Of a stretch of DNA of 44,680 nt, positions 9,581-18,600 are shown piece after piece. The notes beneath the pieces were generated by a model that was given only the letters and a program-made list of their open reading frames with translations, was not told the DNA's origin and made no database searches. Made by a program: the position numbers and the translations under genes. The stretch is from positions 1-44,680 of the forward strand of contig LXQJ01000033.1 in assembly GCA_001683895.1 (NCBI GenBank), given 5' to 3'. The stretch comes from Luteimonas sp. ANT-B3E (GTDB lineage Bacteria; Pseudomonadota; Gammaproteobacteria; Xanthomonadales; Xanthomonadaceae). Each line of letters opens with the position of its first letter. The stretch's first letter is position 1.

Positions 9581-11212
9581 TCAGCCGAGGCTGCGCGCGG
9601 TATTGATGATGTTGACGCCGTCGAAGCGCGCGGTGCTGGCGCCATGCGACACCGCCGACACCTGCGACGGCTGGCCCTTGCCGTCGAAGAACGAGCCGCC
9701 GAGGCGGAAGTCGCGGGCGTCGCAGATCGCGCTGCAGGCGTTCCAGAACTCGGGCGTGCGGATCTGGTAGGCCACGTCCTCGACCATGCCGGCGATCGCG
9801 CCGTCCCTGATCTCGTAAGTCAGCTGGCCGCCGAACTGCGCGTTGTAGCGCTGCTGGTCGATCGAGTACGAGCCGCGGCCATGGATGTAGATGCCGCGTT
9901 CGACGTCCCTGATCATGTCGGCGACCGACAGCGGGGCCTCGCCCGGCGCCAGCGACACGTTGGGCATCCGCTGGAACTGCACCGACGACCACGAGTCGGC
10001 GTAGCTGCAGCCGTGCGAGGCGTCCTCGCCGAGCAGGTGCACCTGGTCGCGCGTCGCCTGGTAGTTCACCAGCACGCCGTCACGCACCAGGTCCCAGCGC
10101 CGGGTGGCCACGCCCTCGTCGTCGTAGCCGACGGCGCCGAGGCTGCCCGGTTCGGTCTTGTCGGCGTACAGCGTCACCAGGTCGCTGCCCCAGCGGAAGC
10201 CTTCCTCGCGCTTGTCCAGCGTCGCGAAGCTGGTGCCGGCGTAGTTGGCCTCGTAGCCGAGCACACGATCGAGCTCGAGCGGGTGACCGACGTTCTCGTG
10301 GATGGTGAGGAACAGGTTGGACGGGTCGGTGACCAGCGTGTACTTGCCGGGCGTGACCGAGGGCGCCGAGAGCTTCTCGCGCGCCTGGCGCGCAGCAGCG
10401 ACCGCATCGGCGCGCATGTCGTAGGCGCGCCGGTAGTGCACGACCCCGGCTGGAGTCACCACCTTGTCCGCCGGGTCGGCCGCCAGGTACTCGTAGCCCA
10501 TGCCCATCGGCGCCGAGAGCCCCTGCCGGGTGCGGAAGCGGCCGCTGGCCTTGTCGATCGCGGTGACCGTGAACGGCGTCCAGATCCGGTGCACGTCCTG
10601 GTCGATGTAGGAGCCGTCGCTGGAGGCGAAGTACTTCTGCTCGTTGACCAGGAACAGCGTGGCGTTGATGAAGCTGGCGCCGGCGTTGATGGCATCGGCG
10701 TTGACCCCCAGCAGCAGGTCGACCTTCTCCCTGATCGGCACGTCCATGCCGTTGCGGCGCAGTGGCGTGCGCCACGACACCTCGCCGAGCGCCGGCGCGG
10801 CCGCCAGCTGCACCCGCGCGGCCTGCGCGCCGGCATTGGCGCGCGCGATGGCGGCGGCCTGGCGCGCGGCGCCGGCCACCGCATCCGGTGTCAGACTGTT
10901 GGTGGCCGCGAACCCCCAGGCACCGTCGACGATCACGCGGATGCCGACGCCGGTGGACTCGGTGCTGGCGACGTTCTCCACCTTGTCCTCGCGGGTCACC
11001 ACAGACTGCTGCAGGTAGCGGCCGATGCGCACGTCGCAGTAGCTGGCGCCCGCGGCCCGTGCGGCGGCGAGGCCAGTGTCGGCGAGCGACTTCTTCATCG
11101 CGACGTCGAGGGTGGACTGCAGCTGCTCCGCGGCGATCGCGCGGCTGCCGAAGGGCAGTGCGAGCCCCGCCAGGCCGATGCCGGTGACGGCGAGGAAGTC
11201 GCGACGCTGCAT
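9581..11212 (-). CDS. TldD-type metalloprotease with twin-arginine signal (copy 1)
   Basis: The start is ATG 11212, preceded by GGAG six bases upstream, giving 543 residues; an ATG at 11242 in the same frame lacks this support. The N-terminus MQRRDFLAVTGIGLAGLALPFG followed by AIAA is a Tat signal. LFLTIHENVGHPLELDR carries the HExxxH zinc motif. Sequence order and length match copy 2 almost block for block (SYCDVR, WAG-type and YADSWSSVQFQRMPN motifs), showing a tandem duplication. It is the first gene of an 11-kb minus-strand train ending in the MoxR module. A periplasmic metallopeptidase role is inferred from the family and signal. Confidence 0.9.
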   Translation of the reverse strand: MQRRDFLAVTGIGLAGLALPFGSRAIAAEQLQSTLDVAMKKSLADTGLAAARAAGASYCDVRIGRYLQQSVVTREDKVENVASTESTGVGIRVIVDGAWGFAATNSLTPDAVAGAARQAAAIARANAGAQAARVQLAAAPALGEVSWRTPLRRNGMDVPIREKVDLLLGVNADAINAGASFINATLFLVNEQKYFASSDGSYIDQDVHRIWTPFTVTAIDKASGRFRTRQGLSAPMGMGYEYLAADPADKVVTPAGVVHYRRAYDMRADAVAAARQAREKLSAPSVTPGKYTLVTDPSNLFLTIHENVGHPLELDRVLGYEANYAGTSFATLDKREEGFRWGSDLVTLYADKTEPGSLGAVGYDDEGVATRRWDLVRDGVLVNYQATRDQVHLLGEDASHGCSYADSWSSVQFQRMPNVSLAPGEAPLSVADMIRDVERGIYIHGRGSYSIDQQRYNAQFGGQLTYEIRDGAIAGMVEDVAYQIRTPEFWNACSAICDARDFRLGGSFFDGKGQPSQVSAVSHGASTARFDGVNIINTARSLG

Positions 11213-11289
11213 GCGGTGCTCCGGTGCGGGCCGTCGGTGCACGGCGCTGCGGCGCAGCGGCGGGTGACGGCGTGGACCGTCCCGACTCT

Positions 11290-11313
11290 GCGGCGACGTG
11301 GCAGGGGCGTCAA
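11290..11313 (-). promoter_or_regulatory. Possible sigma-70 promoter of the tldD-moxR train
   Basis: On the minus strand TTGACG (11313-11308) is followed after 17 bases by CAGAGT (11290-11285 region). The -35 box is good and the -10 box poor. A GTGAC-N4-GTCAC dyad (11314-11327) abuts the -35 box and could be an operator. Confidence 0.3.
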
Positions 11314-11420
11314 GTGACCATCGTCACCGCGGGTGTCGCCGCGCGCGGCCGCCGTGAACAAGCGCGTGACGCGGGCCATGCGCCATAATGCGGGTCCCCA
11401 CCAAGAGGCAGGCCCCCCGC

Positions 11421-11837
11421 ATGTCCCACTGGACGCACGCCCGTCTCCAGGCCGTCCTCACCGAGGCCTTCGGCGCCGGGCAGGTCGCCGCGATCGACGA
11501 TGCCGAGATCACGTTCCAGGTGGTGCTGCCCGACAGCGGCGACCTCGAGGTGACGCTGGTCGCCAGCGAACACCACATCTATTGTTCGACGCCGCTGGTC
11601 ACCGCCGCCGAGGTCCGCGACCGCGCGGCGTTCAACGACGCCTGCCTGCGCCTGAACCCGATCAACCCGCTGTCCAACCTCGGCCTGGCGACGGTCGACG
11701 GCGAGGACGTCTACGTCGTCTTCGGCGAGCTGTCGGCGGACTCCACCGACGTCCAGGTGGTGCACGAGATCCGCACCCTCGGCGTCAACGCGATCGACGC
11801 GATCGAAGCCCTCCACACCTACCTGGTGCGCCCATGA
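11421..11837 (+). CDS. yjfI: YjfI family protein (DUF2170)
   Basis: The preferred start is ATG 11421 (MSHWTHARL), giving 138 residues; an in-frame ATG at 11388 adds an unlikely basic extension. The sequence matches DUF2170/YjfI: FQVVLPDSGDLEVTLVASEHHIYCSTPLV, a LNPINPLSNLGL core and the acidic VVFGELSADS segment. There is no signal or membrane segment. In E. coli yjfI is the first gene of yjfIJKLMC next to a PspA paralogue, and the same order is kept here. It overlaps the PspA start by ATGA. The function is unknown; a role in PspA-linked envelope maintenance is inferred from context. Confidence 0.9.
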   Translation: MSHWTHARLQAVLTEAFGAGQVAAIDDAEITFQVVLPDSGDLEVTLVASEHHIYCSTPLVTAAEVRDRAAFNDACLRLNPINPLSNLGLATVDGEDVYVVFGELSADSTDVQVVHEIRTLGVNAIDAIEALHTYLVRP

Positions 11838-12601
11838 GCATCTTCAACAAGATCCTGACGCTGTTCCGCGGCACGGCCAACGAGGCCGGGCAGGCGGTGG
11901 TCGACAAGAACGCGATCCGCATCCTGGACCAGGAGCTGCGCGACAGCGCGTCGGAGCTGACCAAGTCCAGGGGCGAGCTGACCAAGGTGATGGCGCAGCG
12001 GCAGCTGGCGGCCAACCGCGGCAGCGCGCTGCTGGCCAAGCGCCGCGAATACGAGGGCTACGTGCAGGGCGCGCTGGCCAAGGGCGACGAGGACCTCGCC
12101 CGCGAGGTCGCGGTCAAGCTGTCGGACGTGGAGCGCGACCTGCAGGCCGAGGCCGCCAGCGTGCAGCAGATGGACGCCAGCATCGGCTCGCTGAAGACCG
12201 CGATCCGCAGCACCGAGACCCAGCTGACCCGGCTCAAGCAGCAGATCGACACGGTGAAGGCGACCGAGGCGGTGCAGCGCGCGCAGTCGGCGGTCAGCGC
12301 GCGCCACTCCGGCGCCAGCAGCAAGATCGGCACCGCGCTGGACTCGCTGGAGCGCATCAAGCAGCGCCAGGAAGAGCAGGGCGCGCGCTTCGAGGCCGCG
12401 CAGCAGCTCGAGCACGAGGCCGGCGACGGCGACCTGCAGTCGCGGCTGGCGAGCGCCGGGCTGGTCAAGGACGCCAGCAACGTCGACGGCATCCTCGAGC
12501 GCCTGCGCGGTCCGCGCAACGCGGTGCTGGTCGACGCCACCGATACCGCCGAGCGCCAGAAGCTGCTTGCGGCCGAGTCGCTGTTCGGCGAGCGCAAGTA
12601 G
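11834..12601 (+). CDS. yjfJ: PspA/IM30 family protein (YjfJ type)
   Basis: The 255-residue protein starts at ATG 11834, overlapping the yjfI stop. Open frame continues upstream but is a shadow of yjfI. The N-terminus MSIFNKILTLFRGTANEAGQAVVDKNAIRILDQELRD is a PspA-type amphipathic start, and the rest is a long coiled coil (about residues 25-200) rich in Lys, Glu, Ala and Gln. PspA proteins are ESCRT-III-like and polymerise on stressed inner membranes to prevent proton leakage. The YjfJ subgroup is linked to DUF2170, DUF2491, DUF350 and an ATP-grasp ligase rather than to PspB/PspC. That context is complete here. The protein should be cytosolic and peripheral to the membrane. Confidence 0.95.
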   Translation: MSIFNKILTLFRGTANEAGQAVVDKNAIRILDQELRDSASELTKSRGELTKVMAQRQLAANRGSALLAKRREYEGYVQGALAKGDEDLAREVAVKLSDVERDLQAEAASVQQMDASIGSLKTAIRSTETQLTRLKQQIDTVKATEAVQRAQSAVSARHSGASSKIGTALDSLERIKQRQEEQGARFEAAQQLEHEAGDGDLQSRLASAGLVKDASNVDGILERLRGPRNAVLVDATDTAERQKLLAAESLFGERK

Positions 12602-12606
12602 CGCGC

Positions 12607-13281
12607 ATGGGCCTGCTGGACCGGCTGCTGGGACGCGGCCCGGCGCGTGGCGTGCCGGTGCCGGCTGCCGCCGGTGCGCTGTCGCACGCGCTGCCGCTCG
12701 GGCTGGGCATCGGTTCGCGGATCCAGTTCGACCGCACGCTGTACGCGGTCGCGCCCGGCGCGATGACCGGCGAGCTGCCGGCTGGCTACCAGGGCATACC
12801 TTGTTACGGTCATGTCGACCTCGGCGACGGCTATGCGCTGCACCGGTTCTACCTCGACGATGACGCCTTCCTGCAGGTCAGCACCGTCGGCGGCGACGTC
12901 GACGGCATCCAGGGCTTCGTGTTCCACGAGACGGTCAACCCGCCGGACAAGGCCGCGTTCCTGCGCTTCGTCGCCGAGGCGCCGCACCTCGGCGCCGGCT
13001 GCATCGATTACGCCGGGCACCAGTGGCGGCGCGTCACCTCGGCGGATGCCGGCGACGCGCGCATCCCGCCGATGGCCTACGACGAGGTGCTGTACCGGCA
13101 CCAGCCGCCGCGGCGCGACGACGACCTGACCCACTATGCGATGGTCTACGCCCGCGACGTGCCCGCGCTCGACCGACAGGAGCTGCTGCTGGTGTCCGCC
13201 GAGGACTCCGGCCCCAGCCAGTTCAGCATCACCTATTCCGTCGGCATCGACCTGACCACGGTGGACATCGACATCACCTGA
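12607..13281 (+). CDS. yjfK: DUF2491 family protein (YjfK)
   Basis: The 224-residue protein begins at ATG 12607, five bases after the pspA stop. It matches DUF2491 by position, length and motifs: MGLLDRLLGRG at the start, the PLGLGIGSRIQFD segment, the core FLQVSTVGGDVDGIQGFVFHETVNPP and the late DDLTHYAMVYARDV. It is predicted soluble with no signal peptide. The family function is unknown; it is an obligate neighbour of YjfJ-type PspA, suggesting a cofactor or client role at the membrane. Confidence 0.9.
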   Translation: MGLLDRLLGRGPARGVPVPAAAGALSHALPLGLGIGSRIQFDRTLYAVAPGAMTGELPAGYQGIPCYGHVDLGDGYALHRFYLDDDAFLQVSTVGGDVDGIQGFVFHETVNPPDKAAFLRFVAEAPHLGAGCIDYAGHQWRRVTSADAGDARIPPMAYDEVLYRHQPPRRDDDLTHYAMVYARDVPALDRQELLLVSAEDSGPSQFSITYSVGIDLTTVDIDIT

Positions 13282-13330
13282 TGCATCGTCCGCGGCGCGC
13301 GGTCGTCCCCTTTCGACAAGGACCACTTCC

Positions 13331-13738
13331 ATGGCACAGGCCATCACCCTGCAGAGCTTCCTCGCGTTCCTCACCTATTTCGGCGTGGGCGTGGGCGTGC
13401 TGTTCGCCGCGGTCGCGATCGTGCTGCTGATCACCCCGCACAGCGAGATCCGGCTGATCCGCGCCGGCAACGCCGCGGCCGCGGTCGCGTTCGCCGGCAC
13501 CCTGCTGGGGCTGGCATTGCCGATCCACTCGGCAATCCGCCATTCGGTGAGTCTCCTCGACGCGCTGATCTGGGGCATGGTCGCGGCCGTGGTGCAGGTG
13601 CTGGCGTATTTCATCGCCGATTTCGCCAGCGGCACGCTGTCGAAGCAGATCGACGAGGGCGTGCTGTCGGCGGGCATCTTCAGCGCCGCCGTCGCGGTCA
13701 GCGTCGGGCTGGTCAACGCCGCTGCGATGACGCCATAG
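13331..13738 (+). CDS. yjfL: DUF350 membrane protein (YjfL)
   Basis: The 135-residue protein starts at ATG 13331 with AAGGA eight bases upstream. It is almost entirely hydrophobic, with four predicted transmembrane helices (about residues 9-34, 45-66, 74-97 and 110-132), typical of DUF350 inner-membrane proteins. The segment HSEIRLIRAGNAAAAVAFAG between helices 1 and 2 is a family signature. DUF350 proteins occur in pairs or with PspA and ATP-grasp genes. It is probably the membrane partner of this operon; transport activity has not been shown to my knowledge. Confidence 0.92.
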   Translation: MAQAITLQSFLAFLTYFGVGVGVLFAAVAIVLLITPHSEIRLIRAGNAAAAVAFAGTLLGLALPIHSAIRHSVSLLDALIWGMVAAVVQVLAYFIADFASGTLSKQIDEGVLSAGIFSAAVAVSVGLVNAAAMTP

Positions 13739-13748
13739 GAGGCACGAC

Positions 13749-14303
13749 ATGAAGCGTTCCAGTCATTTGCGCCTGACCCTGATGGCGGTCGCCGTGCCCG
13801 CCGGGCTGCTGGCGTGCGACGGCGGCGAGCCCACCGGCGTGGTGCTGTCCTCGGTCGACGACTGCCGCACCCAGCAGGTCGACGTGGCCCAGTGCCAGGC
13901 CGCGTACGAGGACGCGCGCGCCAAGCACGAACGCGTCGCGCCGCGCTTCGACAGCGCGGTGCAGTGCGACGCCGACTTCGGGCGCTGCGAGGCGATCCAG
14001 GAAGAAGGCCGCACCAGCTACGTGCCGCCGATGGGCGGGTTCCTGCTCGGCTACGTGCTGGGCGGGGCGATGGGTGGTGGCGGCTACCGTGACGTCGCCG
14101 GCGGCGCGCCGCTGTACCGCGACGTGCGCGGCGGTGGCTACCTCAACGCCGGCGGCGACGCCGTCAGCCGCCAGCCCGGCGCGGTCACCGGGGCCCGCGG
14201 CAGCATCGCCACGCCAGCGCGCGCGGTCACCGTCTCGCGCGCGGGCTTCGGCTCCAGTGCGGCCGCGCGCAGCTCGTTCGGTTCGCGCGGCTACGGCGGC
14301 TGA
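13749..14303 (+). CDS. yjfM: DUF1190 lipoprotein (YjfM)
   Basis: The 184-residue protein starts at ATG 13749 with a strong AGGAGG six bases upstream. The N-terminal signal ends in the lipobox LLAC (Cys 23), giving a lipid-anchored protein. The body carries DUF1190 features: repeated Cys in DDCRTQQVDVAQCQAAY, then VQCDADFGRCEAIQ, then SYVPPMGGFLLGYVLGG. The C-terminal third is a Gly/Arg/Ser/Ala-rich low-complexity tail ending in SRGYGG. The family includes YjfM and YgiB. It is fourth partner in the PspA operon and was probably placed at the outer or inner membrane leaflet. Confidence 0.9.
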   Translation: MKRSSHLRLTLMAVAVPAGLLACDGGEPTGVVLSSVDDCRTQQVDVAQCQAAYEDARAKHERVAPRFDSAVQCDADFGRCEAIQEEGRTSYVPPMGGFLLGYVLGGAMGGGGYRDVAGGAPLYRDVRGGGYLNAGGDAVSRQPGAVTGARGSIATPARAVTVSRAGFGSSAAARSSFGSRGYGG

Positions 14304-14307
14304 CCGG

Positions 14308-15477
14308 GTGCGACGGATCGCGATCGCCGCGCGCGGCGACTGGCAGGCGCAGGCGGAGGCGCTCGGCTTCCGCTTCCACACCATCGACGGCGCGACCTAC
14401 TGGGACGAGTCGGCGTACTACGCGTTCACCCTGCGCCAGGTCGAGGATGACCTCGAACAGCCCAGCCAGGACCTGCACGACATGGCGATGGCGCTGGTGG
14501 ACGAGGTCGTCGGCAGCGAGGAGCTCCTCGACCGGCTGCACATCCCGCATGCCTACCGCGGCTGGATCGCCGATTCCTGGCGCAGCGGCGAGCCGCACCT
14601 GTACGGCCGTCTGGACCTCGCGTACGACGGCACCGGCCCGGCAAAGCTGCTGGAGCTCAACTACGACACGCCGACGTCGCTGTACGAGTCAGCGTACTTC
14701 CAGTGGCTGTGGCTGGAGCAGCAGGCGGCCGCTGGCGCGCTGCCGGCCGGCAGCGACCAGTTCAACGCGATCCAGGAGCACCTGGTCGAGGCCTTCGCGG
14801 TGCTGGCCAAGGCGCAGCGCATCGGCGCGCGCGTGCACTTCGCCGCGGTGCGCGACTCCGAGGAGGACCAGGCCACGGTGCTGTACCTGCGCGACTGCGC
14901 CCACCAGGCGGGCATCGACACCGCGCTGGTCGCGATCGAGGACATCGGGCTGAGCGCGGAGGGCTGGTTCACCGATGGCGACGACGCGGTCATCCGCACG
15001 CTGTTCAAGCTGTATCCGCTCGAGTTCATGATGGAGGAGGCGTTCGGCCCGCACCTCGCCGGCAGCGGCATGCAGCTGCTGGAGCCGCCGTGGAAGGCGA
15101 TCCTGAGCAACAAGGGCGTGCTGCCGCTGCTGTGGGAGCGCCATCGCGGGCATCCCAACCTGCTGGAGGCGCACTTCGACGCGACCCGGGCGGCGCCGCT
15201 GCGGCCAGGGTTCGTCCGCAAGCCGCTGTTCTCCCGCGAGGGCGCGAACATCGAGGTCGCCACCGCCGACGGCGAGCGCTTCGGCACGCCCGGCCCGTAT
15301 GGCGACGGCCCGACGATCGTGCAGGCCTACCATCCGTTGCCGTGCATGGACGGGCACTACCCGCTGGTCGGCAGCTGGATCGTTGCCGACCGCGCCAGCG
15401 GCATCGGCCTGCGCGAGGACGCCACGCGCATCACCCAGGACACCTCGCGCTTCGTACCGCACGCGATCGTGGGCTGA
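14308..15477 (+). CDS. yjfC: Glutathionylspermidine-synthase-like ATP-grasp ligase (YjfC)
   Basis: The start is GTG 14308, four bases after the yjfM stop; the 389-residue length matches E. coli YjfC. Open frame upstream in this phase is a shadow of yjfM. Motifs of the GSP synthase ATP-grasp domain are visible: AYDGTGPAKLLELNYDTPTSL (substrate and Mg site), FKLYPLEFMMEEAFG, EPPWKAILSNKGVLPLLW and PLFSREGANI. The N-terminal amidase domain of true GspS is absent. The enzyme should form an amide bond between a peptide-like acid and an amine with ATP, but its substrate is unknown. YjfM-type lipoproteins or polyamines are possible substrates by context. Confidence 0.9.
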   Translation: MRRIAIAARGDWQAQAEALGFRFHTIDGATYWDESAYYAFTLRQVEDDLEQPSQDLHDMAMALVDEVVGSEELLDRLHIPHAYRGWIADSWRSGEPHLYGRLDLAYDGTGPAKLLELNYDTPTSLYESAYFQWLWLEQQAAAGALPAGSDQFNAIQEHLVEAFAVLAKAQRIGARVHFAAVRDSEEDQATVLYLRDCAHQAGIDTALVAIEDIGLSAEGWFTDGDDAVIRTLFKLYPLEFMMEEAFGPHLAGSGMQLLEPPWKAILSNKGVLPLLWERHRGHPNLLEAHFDATRAAPLRPGFVRKPLFSREGANIEVATADGERFGTPGPYGDGPTIVQAYHPLPCMDGHYPLVGSWIVADRASGIGLREDATRITQDTSRFVPHAIVG

Positions 15478-15496
15478 CGCCCTTCCCAAGGTCTGA

Positions 15497-15536
15497 CGGA
15501 GCGGGCAAGCCCCGCATCGGGCTCCGGCATTTTTTT
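15497..15536 (+). terminator. Rho-independent terminator of the yjf operon
   Basis: CGGAGC (15497-15502) pairs with GCTCCG (15521-15526), with an alternative inner stem AGCCC/GGGCT. A run of seven T follows at 15530-15536. It lies 20 bp after yjfC and separates this operon from the sigma-54 promoter downstream. Confidence 0.8.
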
Positions 15537-15610
15537 CCGCGGGACGCATGTTCTGTGGTGGAGAGCCCGGTCACGGGGGCTCCGGGCCGCATGGGAGCTG
15601 GCGTGGACGC

Positions 15611-15625
15611 TGGCACGCCACTTGC
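15611..15625 (+). promoter_or_regulatory. Sigma-54 promoter (P1) of the GH-GT-UGM gene
   Basis: TGGCACG-CCAC-TTGC matches the RpoN -24/-12 consensus at every conserved base. The -12 GC is 47 bases upstream of ATG 15672, so transcription would start near 15637. Confidence 0.8.
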
Positions 15626-15671
15626 GCAGATAGAAGCGGACGAGGCGGTGGCGCCTTGGCAGGACACCTGC

Positions 15672-18600
15672 ATGGCCGAGCGCGCGCGATCCCCCGTTTC
15701 GACTGCCGCCCGGACGGGCGCGGTCGAACTTTGCACGCCTGGTCCCCACGCCTCCGCCTCGACCTTCCGGACCCCGGCCCCGTACCGCAGCTTCTGGCAG
15801 GGCGGCTTCGAGGGTGCCGACCACGTCAATGGCAGCGGCACCGCGCTGTGCCTCAACTCGTTGACCGACCACGTGGCGCGGGCCGGGGACGACTATGCCG
15901 GTGCCGCGGCGCTGGGACTGCGGACGGTGCGCGAGAGCGCCGGCTGGCGCGGCCTCTCCGGCCCGGACGGCACCGACCTGTCATCGGTCCGGCGGCGCGC
16001 CGAGGCCGCGCGCGAGGCCGGCGTGCAGATCCTGTGGACCTGCTTCCACTACGGCACGCCGCCGGAGGTGGACCTGTTCGCCGATGACTTCCCGCAGCGG
16101 CTTGCCGCGCACTGTGCCGCGTTGGCGCGCGCGCTGCGTCCGTACCATGATGACCAGCCCGAGCCCCCGGTGTACACGCCGGTCAACGAGATCTCGTTCC
16201 TGTGCTGGGCAGCGAGCGAGACCGGGCTGATCCATCCCTACCGCGGCGACCGCGCCGCGGAGTCGTATGCACTGAAGCGTCGGCTGGTGCGTGCGGCGAT
16301 CCTCGCGGCCGCGGCGATCCGCTCCGAGGAACCGACGGCGCTGATGCTTGGCGTCGAGCCGCTGGTGCACATCACGAGCGCCGACCCCGCGCACAGCGAC
16401 GCCGCCGCGGCCCGCAATGGCCACCAGTTCCAGGCCTTCGACATGCTGTGCGGCCGCACGGAGCCCGAGCTTGGCGGACATGACGGCGCCCTGGACCTGA
16501 TCGGCGTCAACTACTACCCGTACAACCAGTGGGAGTTCCACAGCGGGCAGCCGCTGACCTGGCCCCACGATCCGCTGCGGCGGCCGCTGTCGTTGCTGCT
16601 GCGCGAGCTGCACCTCCGCTACCGGCGGCCATTGGCCATCAGCGAGACCAGCCACGTCGACGGCCTGCGTGCCGCGTGGCTGGAGGACGTCGCGGTCGAG
16701 GTCGGCCGCGCGCGTGACGCCGGTGTCGACGTCCGGGGCATCTGCCTGTATCCGCTGCTCGACCGTCCCGACTGGGAACGGCCGCACGACTGGCATCGCA
16801 GCGGCCTCTGGCACGTATGCCCGGACAGCCTGGCCAGGCGCCTGGAGCCGGCCTACGGCAAGGCCCTGGCGCGGATGCGCGATTACCTCGATGCCGACGT
16901 CGCGCCCCTGGCGCGCGCGGCACCTGCCTCCACCCCCACGTCCCTCCCCATCCCCCGGAGCCCCATGGATACCCTGATCGTCTTCTCCCACCTGCGCTGG
17001 AACTTCGTCCACCAGCGGCCGCAGCACGTGCTGTCGCGCATTGCCTCCCGCTGGCAGGTCCTCTACGTCGAGGAGCCGGTGCACGGCGCGTCGCGCCTGG
17101 AGGTGTCGCAGCCCGCGCCCGGCGTGACCGTGCTGCGTCCGCATACGCCGGTCGACGGCGCGGGCTTCGACGGCGACCAGCTCGACGCGGTGGCGACGAT
17201 GGTCAAGTGCCACCTCGATCGCCATGGGATCACGCGCTACGGCATCTGGTTCTACACGCCGATGGCGCTGCCGATGATGCACGGGCTGCAGCCGCAGCTG
17301 GTGGTCTATGACTGCATGGACGAGCTGAGCGCGTTCGACCACGCGCCGCCGGCGCTGCTGGCGCGCGAGGAGATGCTGTTCCGCGCAGCCGACGTGGTGT
17401 TCACCGGTGGTCCGTCGCTGTACGACGCCAAGCGCGAGCGTCACCACGACGTCCACTGCCTGCCAAGCAGCGTCGACGCCGCCCACTTCGGCCAGGGTCG
17501 GGACGCGGCCATCGCGAGCCCGCTGCTGGCCGACCTCCCGCGGCCGCGGCTGGGGTATTTCGGTGTCGTCGACGAACGCCTCGATCTGGCGCTGCTGGCG
17601 GCGGTGGCGGATGCCGACCCGACCTGGCAGGTCGTCGTCGTCGGGCCGGTGGTGAAGATCGACCCCGCCACGCTGCCTCGCCGCACCAATGTGCACTACC
17701 TCGGCCAGCAGGACTACGCCGACCTCCCGGCGCTGCTCGCCGGATGGGACGCCTGCCTGATGCCGTTCGCGCTCAACGCGTCGACGCGCTTCATCAGCCC
17801 GACGAAGACCCTCGAGTACATGTGCGCCGCGAAGCCCGTGGTCAGCACCGCGATCGCCGACGTGCGTCGCCTCTACGGCACCGGCGTGACGATCGCCGAC
17901 GACCACGTCGCCTTCGTTGCCGGCTGCAGGGCCGCGCTGGCCGAGGGCGCCGATGCCGTAGTACATCGCCGCGAAACACAGGCGCAGCTGGTCGAGGCGA
18001 CGTCCTGGGACCGCACCGCCGAACGCATGGTGACGGCAATCGACGCGTGCCTGGAAGCCGCCGTCGGCGGGGTGGCGCGCGGACGCAGGACCGGCGAGGC
18101 AGCGAGCGGACGCGAAGAAAACGTGGGCCGGGACGGCGACGACACGCTCCCCGGCGGCGCCTCCGCAGCAGTGGGCCAGCGTTCCGCAGCCGACGACCAC
18201 GTCGTCGACATGGCGGCCTCCGGTCGCCGTGCGGCCCAGGCCACGCTGTCGAAGGATGGTGGTACGCGGGCCAGCATCGAGTGCCTGATCGTCGGCGCAG
18301 GACCCACGGGCCTTGCCGCGGCCTATCACCTGGGCAATCGCAGCCTGCTGGTGGATGCCAACCAGGCGGTCGGCGGCTGGTGCCGGTCGATCGAGGAGGG
18401 CGGTTTCACCTTCGACTATGCTGGCCACATCATGTTTTCCAACGATCCGGACGTGCTGGCGCTGTACCAGACGCTGCTGGGCGACAACCTGCACTGGCAG
18501 AACCGCGAGGCGTGGGTCTACAGCAAGGGCGTGCACACCCGTTACCCGTTCCAGGGCGCGCTGCACGGCCTTCCCGTGGACGTGCTGAAGGAGTGCATCG

